A stretch of 64,000 nucleotides of DNA from CAVTPU01 sp963736695 (lineage in GTDB: Bacteria; Actinomycetota; Actinomycetes; Mycobacteriales; Micromonosporaceae). Position 1 is the first letter of the stretch, and each line of letters starts with the position of its first letter. The notes under the pieces were generated by a model, which made no database searches, was not told the DNA's origin, and saw only the letters and a program-made list of their open reading frames with translations. A program made the position numbers and the translations under genes. The stretch lies in contig CAVTPU010000004.1 of the NCBI GenBank assembly GCA_963736695.1, forward strand, positions 2,852,001 through 2,916,000. Reading direction: 5' to 3'. Positions 1 through 8,407 of the stretch are shown piece after piece.

Positions 1-453
1 GCCACCGGTGAGCTGCCCGCCGACCTTCACGACGCGGTTCGGTTGGAGTTTCCGTGCACGTTGCCGGCGGCGGCGGGCGACCCGACACTTCTCGCGTCGA
101 TCGTCGCCGAACTGGTGACCAACGCGATCCGTTATTCGCCCGGCGACTCGCCTGTGGTGGAGCTGCGAGCCGGGGCCGACGCCCACACGGTCTTCGTGCG
201 GGTCTGCGACCGGGGAATCGGCATCGACCCGCGACACGCGGAGCGGTGCTTCGAGCGATTCTGGCGCGGTGACTCGGACAGCGCGCCCAACGGGGTCGGG
301 CTCGGACTCTATCTCGTCAGACGACTCGTAGAGCGACAAAACGGATGGGTATCATTGCGTCCTCGCGACGGTGGTGGGACTGTCGTGGAGGTGCGCCTGC
401 CGCGCGCCGACGGTCCATTGCGGCGACCCGAACGGGTGGAGGTGAAGGCGTGA
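1..453 (+). CDS. Sensor histidine kinase, C-terminal part (5' end outside window)
   Basis: The reading frame is open from base 1, so only the ATP-binding end of a membrane or soluble sensor kinase is present. The HATPase_c boxes are clear: an N box (ELVTNAIRYSP), a G1 box (DRGIGID), an F box (CFERFWRG) and a G2 box (GVGLGLYLVRRL). The phosphoacceptor histidine and any sensor domain lie upstream of the window. The F box and G2 box are intact, so the catalytic domain should bind ATP. It overlaps the next gene by four bases (GTGA), which suggests translational coupling with the RsbW-like ATPase. The signal it senses cannot be inferred from this fragment. Confidence 0.85.
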   Translation, partial: ATGELPADLHDAVRLEFPCTLPAAAGDPTLLASIVAELVTNAIRYSPGDSPVVELRAGADAHTVFVRVCDRGIGIDPRHAERCFERFWRGDSDSAPNGVGLGLYLVRRLVERQNGWVSLRPRDGGGTVVEVRLPRADGPLRRPERVEVKA

Positions 454-872
454 CGATGGCGGTCAACGAGCGCGCCTGGAGCCTCGCGGTGCCCCACCAC
501 GCTCGGGGAGTGCGTGGGGCGCGGCACCGACTCGCCGCCGAACTCGCCGACACCGTGGCCAGCCCCGTGCTGGCCGACACCGTCACCGTCGTGGCCGAAC
601 TGCTCGGCAATGCCTTACGCCACGCCAATCCCCTGCCCGGCGGTGTCATCCGACTCGACTGGCGCGTGAGCGCCGCGGGCACCGCAGTGGTAGTGAAGGT
701 CACCGATGGCGGCTCGGGGTTGCTGCCCACCGTGCGAGCGGCGGGTCCGGACGCCGTCGATGGGCGGGGCCTCGCGATCGTTGCCGCGCTCGCCTGCAGG
801 TGGGGAGTGGAGCCCGAGGGTACGGGCCGATGCGTCTGGGCTGAGCTGGGAGAGATCCGCACGCAGCGCTAG
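450..872 (+). CDS. RsbW-like ATP-binding protein (anti-sigma regulatory type)
   Basis: A single small HATPase domain of about 140 residues with an N box (VVAELLGNALRHAN), a G1-like box (VTDGGSGLLP) and a G2-like box (GRGLAIVAALA). No histidine-phosphotransfer domain is present. This is the architecture of the large actinobacterial family related to the anti-sigma kinases RsbW and SpoIIAB; most members have no assigned partner. The GTG at 450 is chosen as start because a GGAGG at 438-442 sits 7 bases upstream and the codon overlaps the stop of the kinase; ATG 456 is the alternative. The pairing with a kinase suggests a shared signalling role, but no sigma factor or anti-anti-sigma gene is adjacent. 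Confidence 0.8.
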   Translation: MTMAVNERAWSLAVPHHARGVRGARHRLAAELADTVASPVLADTVTVVAELLGNALRHANPLPGGVIRLDWRVSAAGTAVVVKVTDGGSGLLPTVRAAGPDAVDGRGLAIVAALACRWGVEPEGTGRCVWAELGEIRTQR

Positions 873-883
873 GCTCTGCGATC

Positions 884-1795
884 GTGAGCAAGCGTCGCAG
901 GCAGGCCCGCCCGTCGAGCGTGGCGTCGTCAACAGCATCGACCAGATCCGATCGTGTGACCCGCGTGAAGGAACGCGAGATCTTCGTGCCCAGGCCGTTT
1001 GAGGGCCTCGCGGGTGAGGGCGATTGGGTGGCGTTGCGGGAGCTGGTGCCGGCCGCGACCGCGCCGCTGCGGCTGACCCCGGAGTTGGCGGAGAAGTTCG
1101 GAGACCGGTCGATCACCCTCGCGACGGTGCTGCCGATGGCTTGGCCCGCACTGGTCAAACCGGACGGGCGCGTGCTGCTCGGCCTGCAACGGGTCGCCCA
1201 GTCGGGGGATGTCAGCCGAGATCTCGCGTTCACGTTGCTCGCGGCGTTGGAGGCCGAACCGGGTGGGCCGGTTCTCGTCGCCACATCCCCCGGTCCCGGA
1301 CCGCGCCTGCAGGATGTGCTCGCCACCGGTGAACTCGACGTCACGGTGCATGACGGGTTTGAGTTCTGGCTCGACGAGGAGGCGACCGAACCCGAGGTTC
1401 GGGCGTCATTGGAGCGGGCTAACGCCTCGATCTTCCCCACCGCCCGACTGTCCGCAGCCGCTGGCGCCTATTGGTGCCAGTTTCCCGAGAAGGCACATGT
1501 GCGGTGGGTGCTCGACGACCACGAGGACGCGGCACTCGACGCGTTGGCCCGGCTGTCGGCCGCCGGTGACCTGACGCTGGGGTCGTCGACCCGGTTCGCC
1601 GGCATGTTCCGCGCGCACGGGCTTCGGGTGCCGGTGTGGGATCTGCCCCACGATGACCAGGCAGACGCCTGGGAGCAACCGATGGCCGACTTCGCGCAGC
1701 GTTATCGCGACGCGCTGACGCATTCGCAGCCGCTCACCAGCGAGCAGCGGCGTGCCCGCCAAGGCCTGCTGGCTCGCCAGGTGGCGTTGCGCTGA
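884..1795 (+). CDS. DUF5926 family protein
   Basis: A soluble protein of 303 residues with a basic N-terminus followed by the hallmark segment FVPRPFEGLAGEGDWVALRE, which I recognise as the opening of the actinobacterial DUF5926 family. No catalytic motif, signal peptide or membrane segment is visible. Its function is unknown. Start is GTG 884, just after the preceding stop; an internal GTG or ATG start would remove only the poorly conserved basic leader. A strong hairpin directly follows the stop and probably ends the transcript. Family membership is a recognition call from memory and was not tested by a search. Confidence 0.75.
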   Translation: MSKRRRQARPSSVASSTASTRSDRVTRVKEREIFVPRPFEGLAGEGDWVALRELVPAATAPLRLTPELAEKFGDRSITLATVLPMAWPALVKPDGRVLLGLQRVAQSGDVSRDLAFTLLAALEAEPGGPVLVATSPGPGPRLQDVLATGELDVTVHDGFEFWLDEEATEPEVRASLERANASIFPTARLSAAAGAYWCQFPEKAHVRWVLDDHEDAALDALARLSAAGDLTLGSSTRFAGMFRAHGLRVPVWDLPHDDQADAWEQPMADFAQRYRDALTHSQPLTSEQRRARQGLLARQVALR

Positions 1796-1804
1796 GACGA
1801 GGTG

Positions 1805-1841
1805 GCGTCCACGGCTTTCGTGAGTGAAGAGGCGTGGACGC
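1805..1841 (+). terminator. Hairpin after DUF5926 gene
   Basis: A perfect 9-bp inverted repeat (GCGTCCACG at 1805-1813, CGTGGACGC at 1833-1841) lies 10 bases past the stop. There is no U-tract, as is common for actinobacterial terminators. Confidence 0.55.
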
Positions 1842-1944
1842 GATTCATTCAATCCGAGGGGTGCTGTTGCACTGCCGATCATACATAGCGATCACTTAGC
1901 GTAAACAGGGCAAAACTCAGGGTTCCGGCGCGACGGAGGGTTCG

Positions 1945-2532
1945 ATGGCGACGAGCGAACGCGATCTTCCCCGAGTGGCCGGGGTGACGATCCCCGGCCT
2001 CGGCTGGCTCACGCAACGGCGGCAGTCGCGGGCCAATCGCCGGATGGAGGCCGGCCGACGACGGGTGGAGCACCGGGTCGAGCTGCTCGGCCCGCAGTGG
2101 CACATCGTCGACTATCACCCGGACGACCCCGACTTCCTCGCCATCGGCCCAGGCGGCGTCTTTCAGGTGACCGTCTGTGATCATGGTCGGTCTACCGTCG
2201 AGCTCGCCGGCGACGTCGTGCAGGTCAACGGTGAACGCCCACCATATGTCACACTCGCCCGCCGAGACGCGTCGCGAATCTCCCAACAGATGTCCCAGCT
2301 CGTCGGACGACGCATTCCGGTGATTCCCGTCGTCGCCTTCCTCGGCAACGGCAAGCTCGTCTATTGGGGGCGCCCGCCCGAAGGGTGCGTGGTGACGACC
2401 TATCACGACATCGGCCGGGCACTCAACGCGCACGGCACCCGACTCACACCCCCAACCATCGAGAAACTCGCTCGCCTGGCCGAGCGTGTCGACAGCGCCA
2501 CGGTTGGTCAATACTTGGACGAGTCATTGTGA
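1945..2532 (+). CDS. NERD-like domain protein of unknown function
   Basis: A soluble protein of 195 residues. The middle part (GPQWHIVDYHPDDPDFLAIG followed by PGGVF) resembles the core of NERD (nuclease-related) domains, in which a hydrophobic strand and a GPGGVF turn carry the putative active site. The usual catalytic Asp and Glu-x-Lys residues of restriction-type folds are poorly conserved: after PGGVF the protein reads QVTVCDHG rather than the usual ID-TK pattern, so nuclease activity is doubtful. The C-terminal half has a strand IPVIPVVAF typical of the family. The opposite strand has a 210-codon open frame, judged a shadow. Start ATG 1945 is preceded by GGAGGG at 1936-1941. Confidence 0.6.
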   Translation: MATSERDLPRVAGVTIPGLGWLTQRRQSRANRRMEAGRRRVEHRVELLGPQWHIVDYHPDDPDFLAIGPGGVFQVTVCDHGRSTVELAGDVVQVNGERPPYVTLARRDASRISQQMSQLVGRRIPVIPVVAFLGNGKLVYWGRPPEGCVVTTYHDIGRALNAHGTRLTPPTIEKLARLAERVDSATVGQYLDESL

Positions 2533-2640
2533 GGCCCGCCAGCCGCACTGGAGTCACGCGGCTACTCTTGGGAGGCCTAGTGGTGCCGGCATCGGTGATT
2601 GGCGCGGTCGCCGCGTCGATCGAGGCGGAGGGGAGGCGCC

Positions 2641-3099
2641 ATGCACGTCGAACTCACCTTGTCCGAAATTCCTGATCCGGGAGCGCCCCGGACACCGGCC
2701 CGACCGACAAACGGTCGCGCTCTCGACGTGTGGGCCGCTGCCGTCGCCGTCGCGGCCGAGGCCTGTCTGCTCGTCAACACCGCAGGCGTCGTGATCGCCG
2801 CGTCGCCCGGCAGCGCCGAACTGCTCGGCGTCGACCCAGTCGCGAGCGTGGGCCGACGACTCGTCGACGGAGTGCTGCGGCTGCTCGACTTCAACGCGGT
2901 CTCCGGCGAGTTGCCCGACTGGGAAGTCGACAAGATCCCGCCATTGTTGGTCCTGAGCACCGGTGGTCTGGCCCGCGGCCTGTTGCGCATCGGCGACGGC
3001 TCGGGAGAGCCGAGCACCGTGGACGCCATCTCCACCCCGGTGCGCGACGCCGGCGTGTTGGTGGGATCTCTCACGTTCTTCGCGACGGTGGGCCGCTGA
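2641..3099 (+). CDS. Small PAS-like domain protein
   Basis: A protein of 152 residues that appears to be a single PAS-like sensor module. Residues about 40-80 (CLLVNTAGVVIAASPGSAEL followed by LGVDP) match the opening of PAS folds, and the last segment (GVLVGSLTFFATV) is a typical final strand. No output domain (kinase, HTH, GGDEF) is attached, so it must signal through a partner or act as a binding protein. ATG 2641 is chosen over the upstream in-frame start at 2599 because GGGGAGG lies immediately before it. The ligand is unknown. Confidence 0.6.
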   Translation: MHVELTLSEIPDPGAPRTPARPTNGRALDVWAAAVAVAAEACLLVNTAGVVIAASPGSAELLGVDPVASVGRRLVDGVLRLLDFNAVSGELPDWEVDKIPPLLVLSTGGLARGLLRIGDGSGEPSTVDAISTPVRDAGVLVGSLTFFATVGR

Positions 3100-3158
3100 G
3101 GCGGCGACCCCGGTGGGTTGACGTCGCCACCAAGCCGTGGGTGGCCTAGCCTCAATGC

Positions 3159-3563
3159 GTGTTAGATCTCGTTTTGCTTCCAGACGACTACGCCGTGTGC
3201 CGGTTCGAGCCGGGTACGCCGTTGCCGGCCACCCTCGACCCCAAAGCCGGGCTCGTCTCCATCACCTGGACCAGCAGCGAGACCTCAATCATCTGCACCA
3301 CGGCTCAGGCCCCGGCCGACAGCATGATCAACGCTCCGTGGCGATGCCTGCAAGTCGACGGGCCGGTTGACCTCGCCCTCACTGGCATCCTCGCCTCGCT
3401 GGTCAACCCACTCGCCGAGGCTCGGGTCAACGTCTTCGCGTTCTCCACCCACGACACGGACTATGTGTTGGTGCCCGTTGTGCGGCTCGCCGAGGCGCTC
3501 GCCGCGCTGACCGGCGCCGGTCACCGGATCTCCACCGGGCCGCCGTCGGCGACCGTAGGCTGA
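3159..3563 (+). CDS. ACT-domain protein (CASTOR/ACT_7-like)
   Basis: A protein of 134 residues built of ACT-like folds. The C-terminal half (VDGPVDLALTGILASLVNPL, AEARVNVFAFSTHDTDYVLV) follows the pattern of the ACT_7 half shared by bacterial small ACT proteins and eukaryotic CASTOR arginine sensors. Such proteins bind amino acids as allosteric modules. The gene ends 4 bases before pheA, which itself carries an ACT domain; an amino-acid sensing role near aromatic biosynthesis is an inference. The start is a GTG at 3159 with no strong ribosome binding site. Confidence 0.65.
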   Translation: MLDLVLLPDDYAVCRFEPGTPLPATLDPKAGLVSITWTSSETSIICTTAQAPADSMINAPWRCLQVDGPVDLALTGILASLVNPLAEARVNVFAFSTHDTDYVLVPVVRLAEALAALTGAGHRISTGPPSATVG

Positions 3564-3567
3564 CCGC

Positions 3568-4539
3568 ATGCCGCACCGTTGGGCTTATCTCGGACCCGAG
3601 GGCACCTTCACCGAGCAGGCCGTGCGTCTGTTGGACCCCGACGGCCAGGTGACTGCGGTGCCGGTGCGCAGCGTGCCCGAGGCCCTCGACATGGTGCGCG
3701 AAAGCGTCACGGAGGCCGCCGTCGTCCCCGTGGAGAACTCCGTCGGCGGCGCGGTCGGGGTCACTCTCGATGAGCTCGCGGTCGGCACTCCGCTCATGAT
3801 CGCCAGAGAAGTGGCACTGCCGGTGACCTTCGTGTTGGCGACCCTGCCGGGCACGTCGACAGAGCAGATCACCACGATCGCCGCTCACCCCCAAGCCGCC
3901 GCCCAGTGTCGGGGTTGGCTGCGTGATCACCTTCCCGACGCGAGCGTGATCGAGGTCCTCTCCAACGCCGCCGCCGCCGCGGGGGTCGCTGGCGGCGAGT
4001 TTCGGGCGGCGGTCTGCGCGCCGGTCGGTGCGCAGCGGCACCGGCTGACAGTCGTGTGCGACGCGATCGCCGATCACAGCGACGCGATGACCCGATTCGT
4101 CATGGTCACCCGACCGGGACCGCCGCCGCCGCCGACTGACAATGACGTGACATCGCTGGCCGTCTACATCGCTCATGACCGGGTCGGAGCCTTGCTCGCC
4201 GTGCTCACCGAACTCGCCGTACGCGGGGTGAATCTGACCCGCATCGAGTCCCGACCCACCGGCGAACGCCTCGGGCGTTATGCGTTTTTTCTCGACTGCA
4301 CGGGACATGTCGCGCAGGCCCGGATGGGAGAGGCGTTGCAGGGCCTGCGTCGGGTCTGCGCGGCCGTACGGTTCCTCGGCTCCTATCCGCGGTGGACCGG
4401 AACGGCCGAGGCCGGTGTGGCGCGGCCCGAGTCCCCCGTCTCGGCTCCTCCGGGCACCACCGACACCGACTTCGTCGAATCCGGGGCGTGGCTGGCGCGG
4501 CTACGGACCGGGGAGGCGTCGGTCGATCCCGACAGCTGA
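3568..4539 (+). CDS. pheA: Prephenate dehydratase
   Basis: Converts prephenate to phenylpyruvate in phenylalanine synthesis, a cytosolic reaction. The N-terminal catalytic domain begins with AYLGPEGTFTEQA, has the VPVENSVGG loop and ends with the diagnostic Thr-Arg-Phe at residue 175 (DAMTRFVMV). An ACT regulatory domain follows at about residues 190-270, with GALLAVL and the ESRP motif (TRIESRP) that senses phenylalanine. At 323 residues it is slightly longer than the usual 280-310 because of a non-conserved tail rich in Thr, Pro and Ala. It is a monofunctional enzyme with no chorismate mutase domain. ATG 3568 follows the ACT protein closely, so the two genes are probably cotranscribed. Confidence 0.95.
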   Translation: MPHRWAYLGPEGTFTEQAVRLLDPDGQVTAVPVRSVPEALDMVRESVTEAAVVPVENSVGGAVGVTLDELAVGTPLMIAREVALPVTFVLATLPGTSTEQITTIAAHPQAAAQCRGWLRDHLPDASVIEVLSNAAAAAGVAGGEFRAAVCAPVGAQRHRLTVVCDAIADHSDAMTRFVMVTRPGPPPPPTDNDVTSLAVYIAHDRVGALLAVLTELAVRGVNLTRIESRPTGERLGRYAFFLDCTGHVAQARMGEALQGLRRVCAAVRFLGSYPRWTGTAEAGVARPESPVSAPPGTTDTDFVESGAWLARLRTGEASVDPDS

Positions 4540-4541
4540 TG

Positions 4542-4584
4542 ACGATGGGGCCGCCAGCGCACAACGCGCCACCGACCCCATCGT
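4542..4584. terminator. Hairpin between convergent pheA and AIM24-like gene
   Basis: A perfect 9-bp inverted repeat (ACGATGGGG at 4542-4550, CCCCATCGT at 4576-4584) sits in the convergent gap and could serve both strands. Confidence 0.5.
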
Positions 4585-4638
4585 TGTGAGACCACGCCAC
4601 CGCGATCCGTTCAGTGTCGGTGGTGCCCATCGGAGGTT

Positions 4639-5376
4639 TCAGCCACCCAGCAGGCCGCCGAGCACGCCGCCGCCGCCGGCCTGGGTGCCCGCACCCGCGC
4701 CCGCGAATCCGCCCGGAGGCATCTCGGACGGCTGCACGACGACGAAGCCCTGTCCGGCGAAGCTCATGGTGAAGGCCTCGCCGGTCGAGCGGCCGAGCAG
4801 CGTGCCGATGCCGAGCTGGTCGGCCCGGTGATAGCCGGTCTGCAGGCTCGCCGACCAACAGATCGCCGCCTGCGGGTCGGCATAGGTGGGCTGGTCCACC
4901 TGCACCACGACGGGGGTGCCGTGTGAGGTGATGGCGATGCGGCCCTGGCCGCTGAAGACACAGTTGAACAGGCCGGCCGAGGAGAGCATGCCCATCCCCT
5001 GCACCATCTTGATGTCATATTGCAGCGTCGACTCGAAGGCGAGCACGTTGGCGCCGTTGATCGACAGGGCGTCGCCTGGCTCCAAGTCGATGAGGTGGAT
5101 GTCGGACGCCTCGTTGGCGAGGAAGACATCGCCCCGGCCCGAGAGCTTCATCAGCGGCACACCTTCGCCGGTGACCTTCTGCTTGAGCCACTTGCCGACG
5201 CCCCCCGAGCCGAGGGCCTGAAACTGCACCTGGCCCTGATAGGCCACCATCGAACCGGTGCGGGCCATGGCCTCGCCGTTAAGTTCGACCTTGAGCATCT
5301 TCGAGTTCTGCAATATCAGGCCTGGCTGGGTCGACTCTTTCTCCAGGTTGGCGGCTGCGAAAAGTTCACTACGCAT
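4639..5376 (-). CDS. AIM24 family protein
   Basis: A protein of 245 residues that matches the bacterial AIM24 (TerD-neighbour, beta-roll) family: SELFAAANLEKE at the N-terminus, then strands with LKVELNGEAMARTGSMVAYQ, LFNCVFSGQGRIAITSHGTP and a Gly-rich tail (GGGGVLGGLLGG). Bacterial members are cytosolic, form trimers and have no defined biochemical role; the yeast relative is mitochondrial. ATG 5376 is chosen because GGGAGG lies 10 bases upstream; the GTG 18 bases further out overlaps that site. It is probably cotranscribed with the metallopeptidase gene that precedes it on this strand. Confidence 0.85.
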   Translation of the reverse strand: MRSELFAAANLEKESTQPGLILQNSKMLKVELNGEAMARTGSMVAYQGQVQFQALGSGGVGKWLKQKVTGEGVPLMKLSGRGDVFLANEASDIHLIDLEPGDALSINGANVLAFESTLQYDIKMVQGMGMLSSAGLFNCVFSGQGRIAITSHGTPVVVQVDQPTYADPQAAICWSASLQTGYHRADQLGIGTLLGRSTGEAFTMSFAGQGFVVVQPSEMPPGGFAGAGAGTQAGGGGVLGGLLGG

Positions 5377-5452
5377 GGACTGTTGCCCTCCCACCGATCA
5401 GTTGCTGTTGAACGACACCAGACAGTAGGCCATCGCGGCAAACCGGTGCAGG

Positions 5453-5806
5453 TCAGTCCCAGCCCAGTTGGTGCAGGCGGGCGTCATCGATGCCGAAGTG
5501 GTGGGCGATCTCGTGCACGACCGTCGTGGCGACCTCATCGACCACGTCGGCCTCAGATTCGCAGATCCGCAGCGTGGGGTTTCGATAGATCGTGATGCGG
5601 TCGGGCAACACTCCGCTGTAGTCCCAGCCGCGTTCGGTGAGCGCATATCCCTCGTACAGGCCCAAAAGATCGGGATCGTTGGCGGGCGGATCGTCCTCGA
5701 CCAGCACCACAACGTTGTTCATCAACGACAACAGCTCCTCGGGCACCAGGTCGAGGGCATCGCCGACGAGCTCTTCGAACCGCACGCGTTCCATCAGCAC
5801 CGTCAT
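5453..5806 (-). CDS. Minimal metallopeptidase (zincin, DUF1025-type)
   Basis: A compact zinc protease of 117 residues. The catalytic helix near the C-terminus reads VVHEIAHHFGIDD, with HExxH at about residues 98-102 and the third ligand expected in the HFGID stretch. The rest (VRFEELVGDALDLVPEELL, ITIYRNPTL) fits the minimal MMP-like family common in actinobacteria. There is no signal peptide or propeptide, so it acts in the cytosol; its substrate is unknown. The gene is divergent from sixA with 93 bases between starts. Confidence 0.85.
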   Translation of the reverse strand: MTVLMERVRFEELVGDALDLVPEELLSLMNNVVVLVEDDPPANDPDLLGLYEGYALTERGWDYSGVLPDRITIYRNPTLRICESEADVVDEVATTVVHEIAHHFGIDDARLHQLGWD

Positions 5807-5899
5807 GCCGACATTGTCCGCGTCAGTGGCCGCCGACAGCGACTACCGACTCCTCGCGCGGTGCCAACATTCGCCGTTGATCTGGGTCAAGATGGTGAC

Positions 5900-6385
5900 A
5901 TGAGGCACACTCTGGTGATCGTTCGACACGCGAAGGCGGAGCCAGCCGACGGGGTCGGCGACCGGGAACGACCGCTCACCGCGCGTGGCCGCGCCGACGC
6001 GGCGGCGGCCGGCCAGTGGTTGGTGAATCAGGGGATCAATGTTGATCTTGTGCTCTGTTCGCCCGCGCGGCGTACCCGGGAGACCTGGCAGGCAATGGCG
6101 CCCGCCATGACTGGCGAGGTCGCGGCCGAATACCCAGACGACGTGTACGCCGCGCCCGCCGACGCGGCACTCGACCTGCTCACCCACCTCGGTGACGACG
6201 TGGGCACAGTGGTGTTGGTCGGGCACAACCCATCGGTCTCGGATCTCACCGCGCTGCTCGATCCCAGCGCCGCCGACGAGTGGCTCGCGACCGCCGGAAT
6301 CGCGGTGCACACCGCGGAGGTGCCGTGGTCCCAATGGGGTGCGCGGTGTGCGATGCGGACCGCATCGCACACCGCACGTGGGTGA
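5900..6385 (+). CDS. sixA: SixA-type phosphohistidine phosphatase
   Basis: A small histidine phosphatase of 161 residues. It starts with VIVRHAKAEP, the RH motif holding the catalytic phosphohistidine, has CSPARRTRETW in the middle and GHNPSVSDL near the end, which supplies the second histidine. SixA family enzymes remove phosphate from histidine in phosphorelay or PTS proteins; the target here is unknown. ATG 5900 is the start; the frame runs open further upstream but without family similarity. The last 14 codons are built on a perfect 16-bp inverted repeat (see the separate terminator entry), so the C-terminal residues are probably shaped by that DNA element. Confidence 0.85.
   Translation: MRHTLVIVRHAKAEPADGVGDRERPLTARGRADAAAAGQWLVNQGINVDLVLCSPARRTRETWQAMAPAMTGEVAAEYPDDVYAAPADAALDLLTHLGDDVGTVVLVGHNPSVSDLTALLDPSAADEWLATAGIAVHTAEVPWSQWGARCAMRTASHTARG
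6343..6375. terminator. Perfect 16-bp inverted repeat at the end of sixA
   Basis: GCGGTGTGCGATGCGG (6343-6358) is followed after one base by its exact complement (6360-6375), just before the sixA stop and 30 bases from the convergent fadE stop. It may act as a bidirectional terminator that overlaps coding sequence. Confidence 0.5.
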
Positions 6386-6405
6386 GCCGCTGACGAGACG
6401 CCGCG

Positions 6406-8281
6406 TCAGAAGGCTTCTTCGGCCAAGTCCATGACGTCGAGCGTGGTGCGCTCGACGATGACCCGGTCGCTGGCGAGTCGCGGCAACACCTCGCGGGCGA
6501 AGAACCGCGCGGAGGAGACCTTGCCGGCATAGAAGGCCCGGTCGGCATCGGAGAGGCCACCGTGGGCGAGCGCGGCCAGCGCCACCTCGGCCTGACGCGC
6601 GAGCAGCCACCCCACGACCAGATCGCCGATGGCGAGCAGAATGCGGCGCGAGCTGAGCCCCACCTTGTAGGCCTCGCGTGGGTCGTCGGCCTGCGCGCTC
6701 TGCAGCCATCCCATGACCTGGCCGAGCATGCCCTGCACGTCGCCGACGGCAGCGGCCAGTGCGGTCCGCTCCTCCTTGAGCTGGCCGTTGCCGGCCTCGG
6801 CGTCGAGGAACGTCTGGATCTCGCTGGAGACCGTCATGAGCGCGACCGCGCCATCCTTGACGATCTTGCGGAAGACGAGATCGAGACTCTGGATCGCGGT
6901 CGTCCCCTCGTACAAGGTGTCGATCTTGGCATCTCGCACGTATTGCTCGAGTGGATAGTCCTGAAGAAAGCCGGAGCCGCCGAAGGTCTGCAACGACTCG
7001 TGGCCGAGCAGCTCATAGGCGCGTTCCGAGCCGCAGCCCTTGACCAACGGCAGCAGGAGGTCGTTGACCCGAGTCGCGGTGCTGGCCGCCTCCGTCGTCT
7101 CCCGCTGCCTCGGCCAGACGAACCTTGTCCTGCCACGACGCGGTGTAACAGACCAAGGCGCGCAGTCCCTCGGCGTACGCCTTCTGAAGCGAGAGCGACC
7201 GCCGGACGTCGGGGTGATGGATAACCGTGACCCGGGGCGCCGCCTTGTCGGCTTGATGGAGCAGATCGGCGCCCTGCACCCGGCTCTGGGCATATTCCAA
7301 CGCGTTGAGATAGCCGGTGGACAGCGTCGCGATCGCCTTCGTGCCGACGAGCATCCGGGCATATTCGATGATGAGGAACATCTGCCGAATGCCGTCGTGC
7401 ACATCGCCGAGCAGCCAACCCTTCGCCGGCACGCCGTGCTCGCCGAAAGTGAGCTCACACGTGTTGGAGACCTTCAACCCCATCTTGTGTTCGACGTTGG
7501 TGGCGAAGACCCCGTTGCGCTCACCGAGTTCGCCGGTCACCGGGTCGAAGTGGAACTTCGGCACGACGAACAGGGACAGGCCCTTGGTGCCCGGGCCGCC
7601 GACACCCTCGACGCCGACCGGGCGGGCCAGCACATAGTGGATGATGTTCTCGGTCAGGTCGTGCTCGCCGCTGGTGATGAAGCGTTTGACGCCCTCGATG
7701 TGCCAACTGCCGTCCGCTTGCGGGATCGCGCGGGCGCGTCCGGCCCCGACGTCGGATCCGGCGTCGGGTTCGGTGAGCACCATGGTGCCGCCCCACCGCT
7801 TCTCGACGAAGAACTTCGCCCACAGCTTCTGCTCGTCGGTGCCCTCATAGAACAGGGTGTTGGCGAAGGACGGCCCGGAGGCATACATCCAGACCGGCGC
7901 GTTGGATCCGAGCACCATCTCGGCGAGTGCCCACCACACCATGCGGGGGGCGTTGGTGCCGCCGATCCCGGCCGGCAGGTCGAGGCGCCAGAACTCCGAG
8001 TTCATGAACGCCTCATAGGAGCGGCGGAACGACTCGGGCACCGGGGCGGTGAAGGTCGTCGGGTCGAACACCGGCGGATTCCGGTCGCCGTCGACATAGG
8101 AGGCGCCGATCTCTTCGCGGGCGAGCCGGTCGACCTCGTGCAGGATGCTTCGGGCGGTCTCGGTGTCAAGGTCGACGTAGGGACCGACCCCGAGCACCGG
8201 ATGATCCTGGCCGGCACCGCCGCCGAAGACCTCGAAGAGGTTGAACTCCAGGTCGCGCAGGTTGCTCTTGTAGTGGCTCAT
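6406..8281 (-). pseudogene. FadE5-like acyl-CoA dehydrogenase, interrupted by a +1 frameshift
   Basis: Flavin-dependent acyl-CoA dehydrogenase of beta-oxidation, large two-C-domain type of about 620 residues. The N-terminus MSHYKSNLRDLEFNLFEVF closely resembles mycobacterial FadE5. The FAD/substrate segment LTEPDAGSDVGAG and the C-terminal YEGTTAIQSLDLVFRKI, which carries the catalytic Glu, are both present but in different frames. The first frame covers 8281 to about 7100 and the second runs to 6406. One extra base near 7093 (GACGAC-G-GAGGCGGCC on the coding strand) accounts for the break, and removing it restores a full-length product. All functional motifs survive, so a sequence error is more likely than true loss. 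Two TetR-type palindromes lie upstream. Confidence 0.85.
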
Positions 8282-8322
8282 CTCATCCGCTCCCGCCTCA
8301 AAGGCACGGGACTTCCCCGGCC

Positions 8323-8362
8323 GTTACCGCGCAGTAACATCACTATATTACTCGCGGGTAAC
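8323..8362 (-). promoter_or_regulatory. Two TetR-type operator palindromes upstream of fadE
   Basis: GTTACCGCGCAGTAAC (8323-8338) and ATTACTCGCGGGTAAC (8347-8362) share the pattern RTTAC-N6-GTAAC, 24 bases apart, 42-81 bases before the fadE start. Paired palindromes of this size are typical of TetR-family repressors of fatty-acid genes. No regulator gene is adjacent, so the cognate repressor is unknown. Confidence 0.6.
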
Positions 8363-8407
8363 AGGGGGGATGAGGGGTTTATTGTGATCGGCGTCACCTG
8401 CCACCCA

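Noticed and set aside
1879..2511. 210-codon minus-strand frame over the NERD-like gene
   Set aside because: The plus-strand frame has a ribosome binding site and NERD-like strands; the minus frame has neither.
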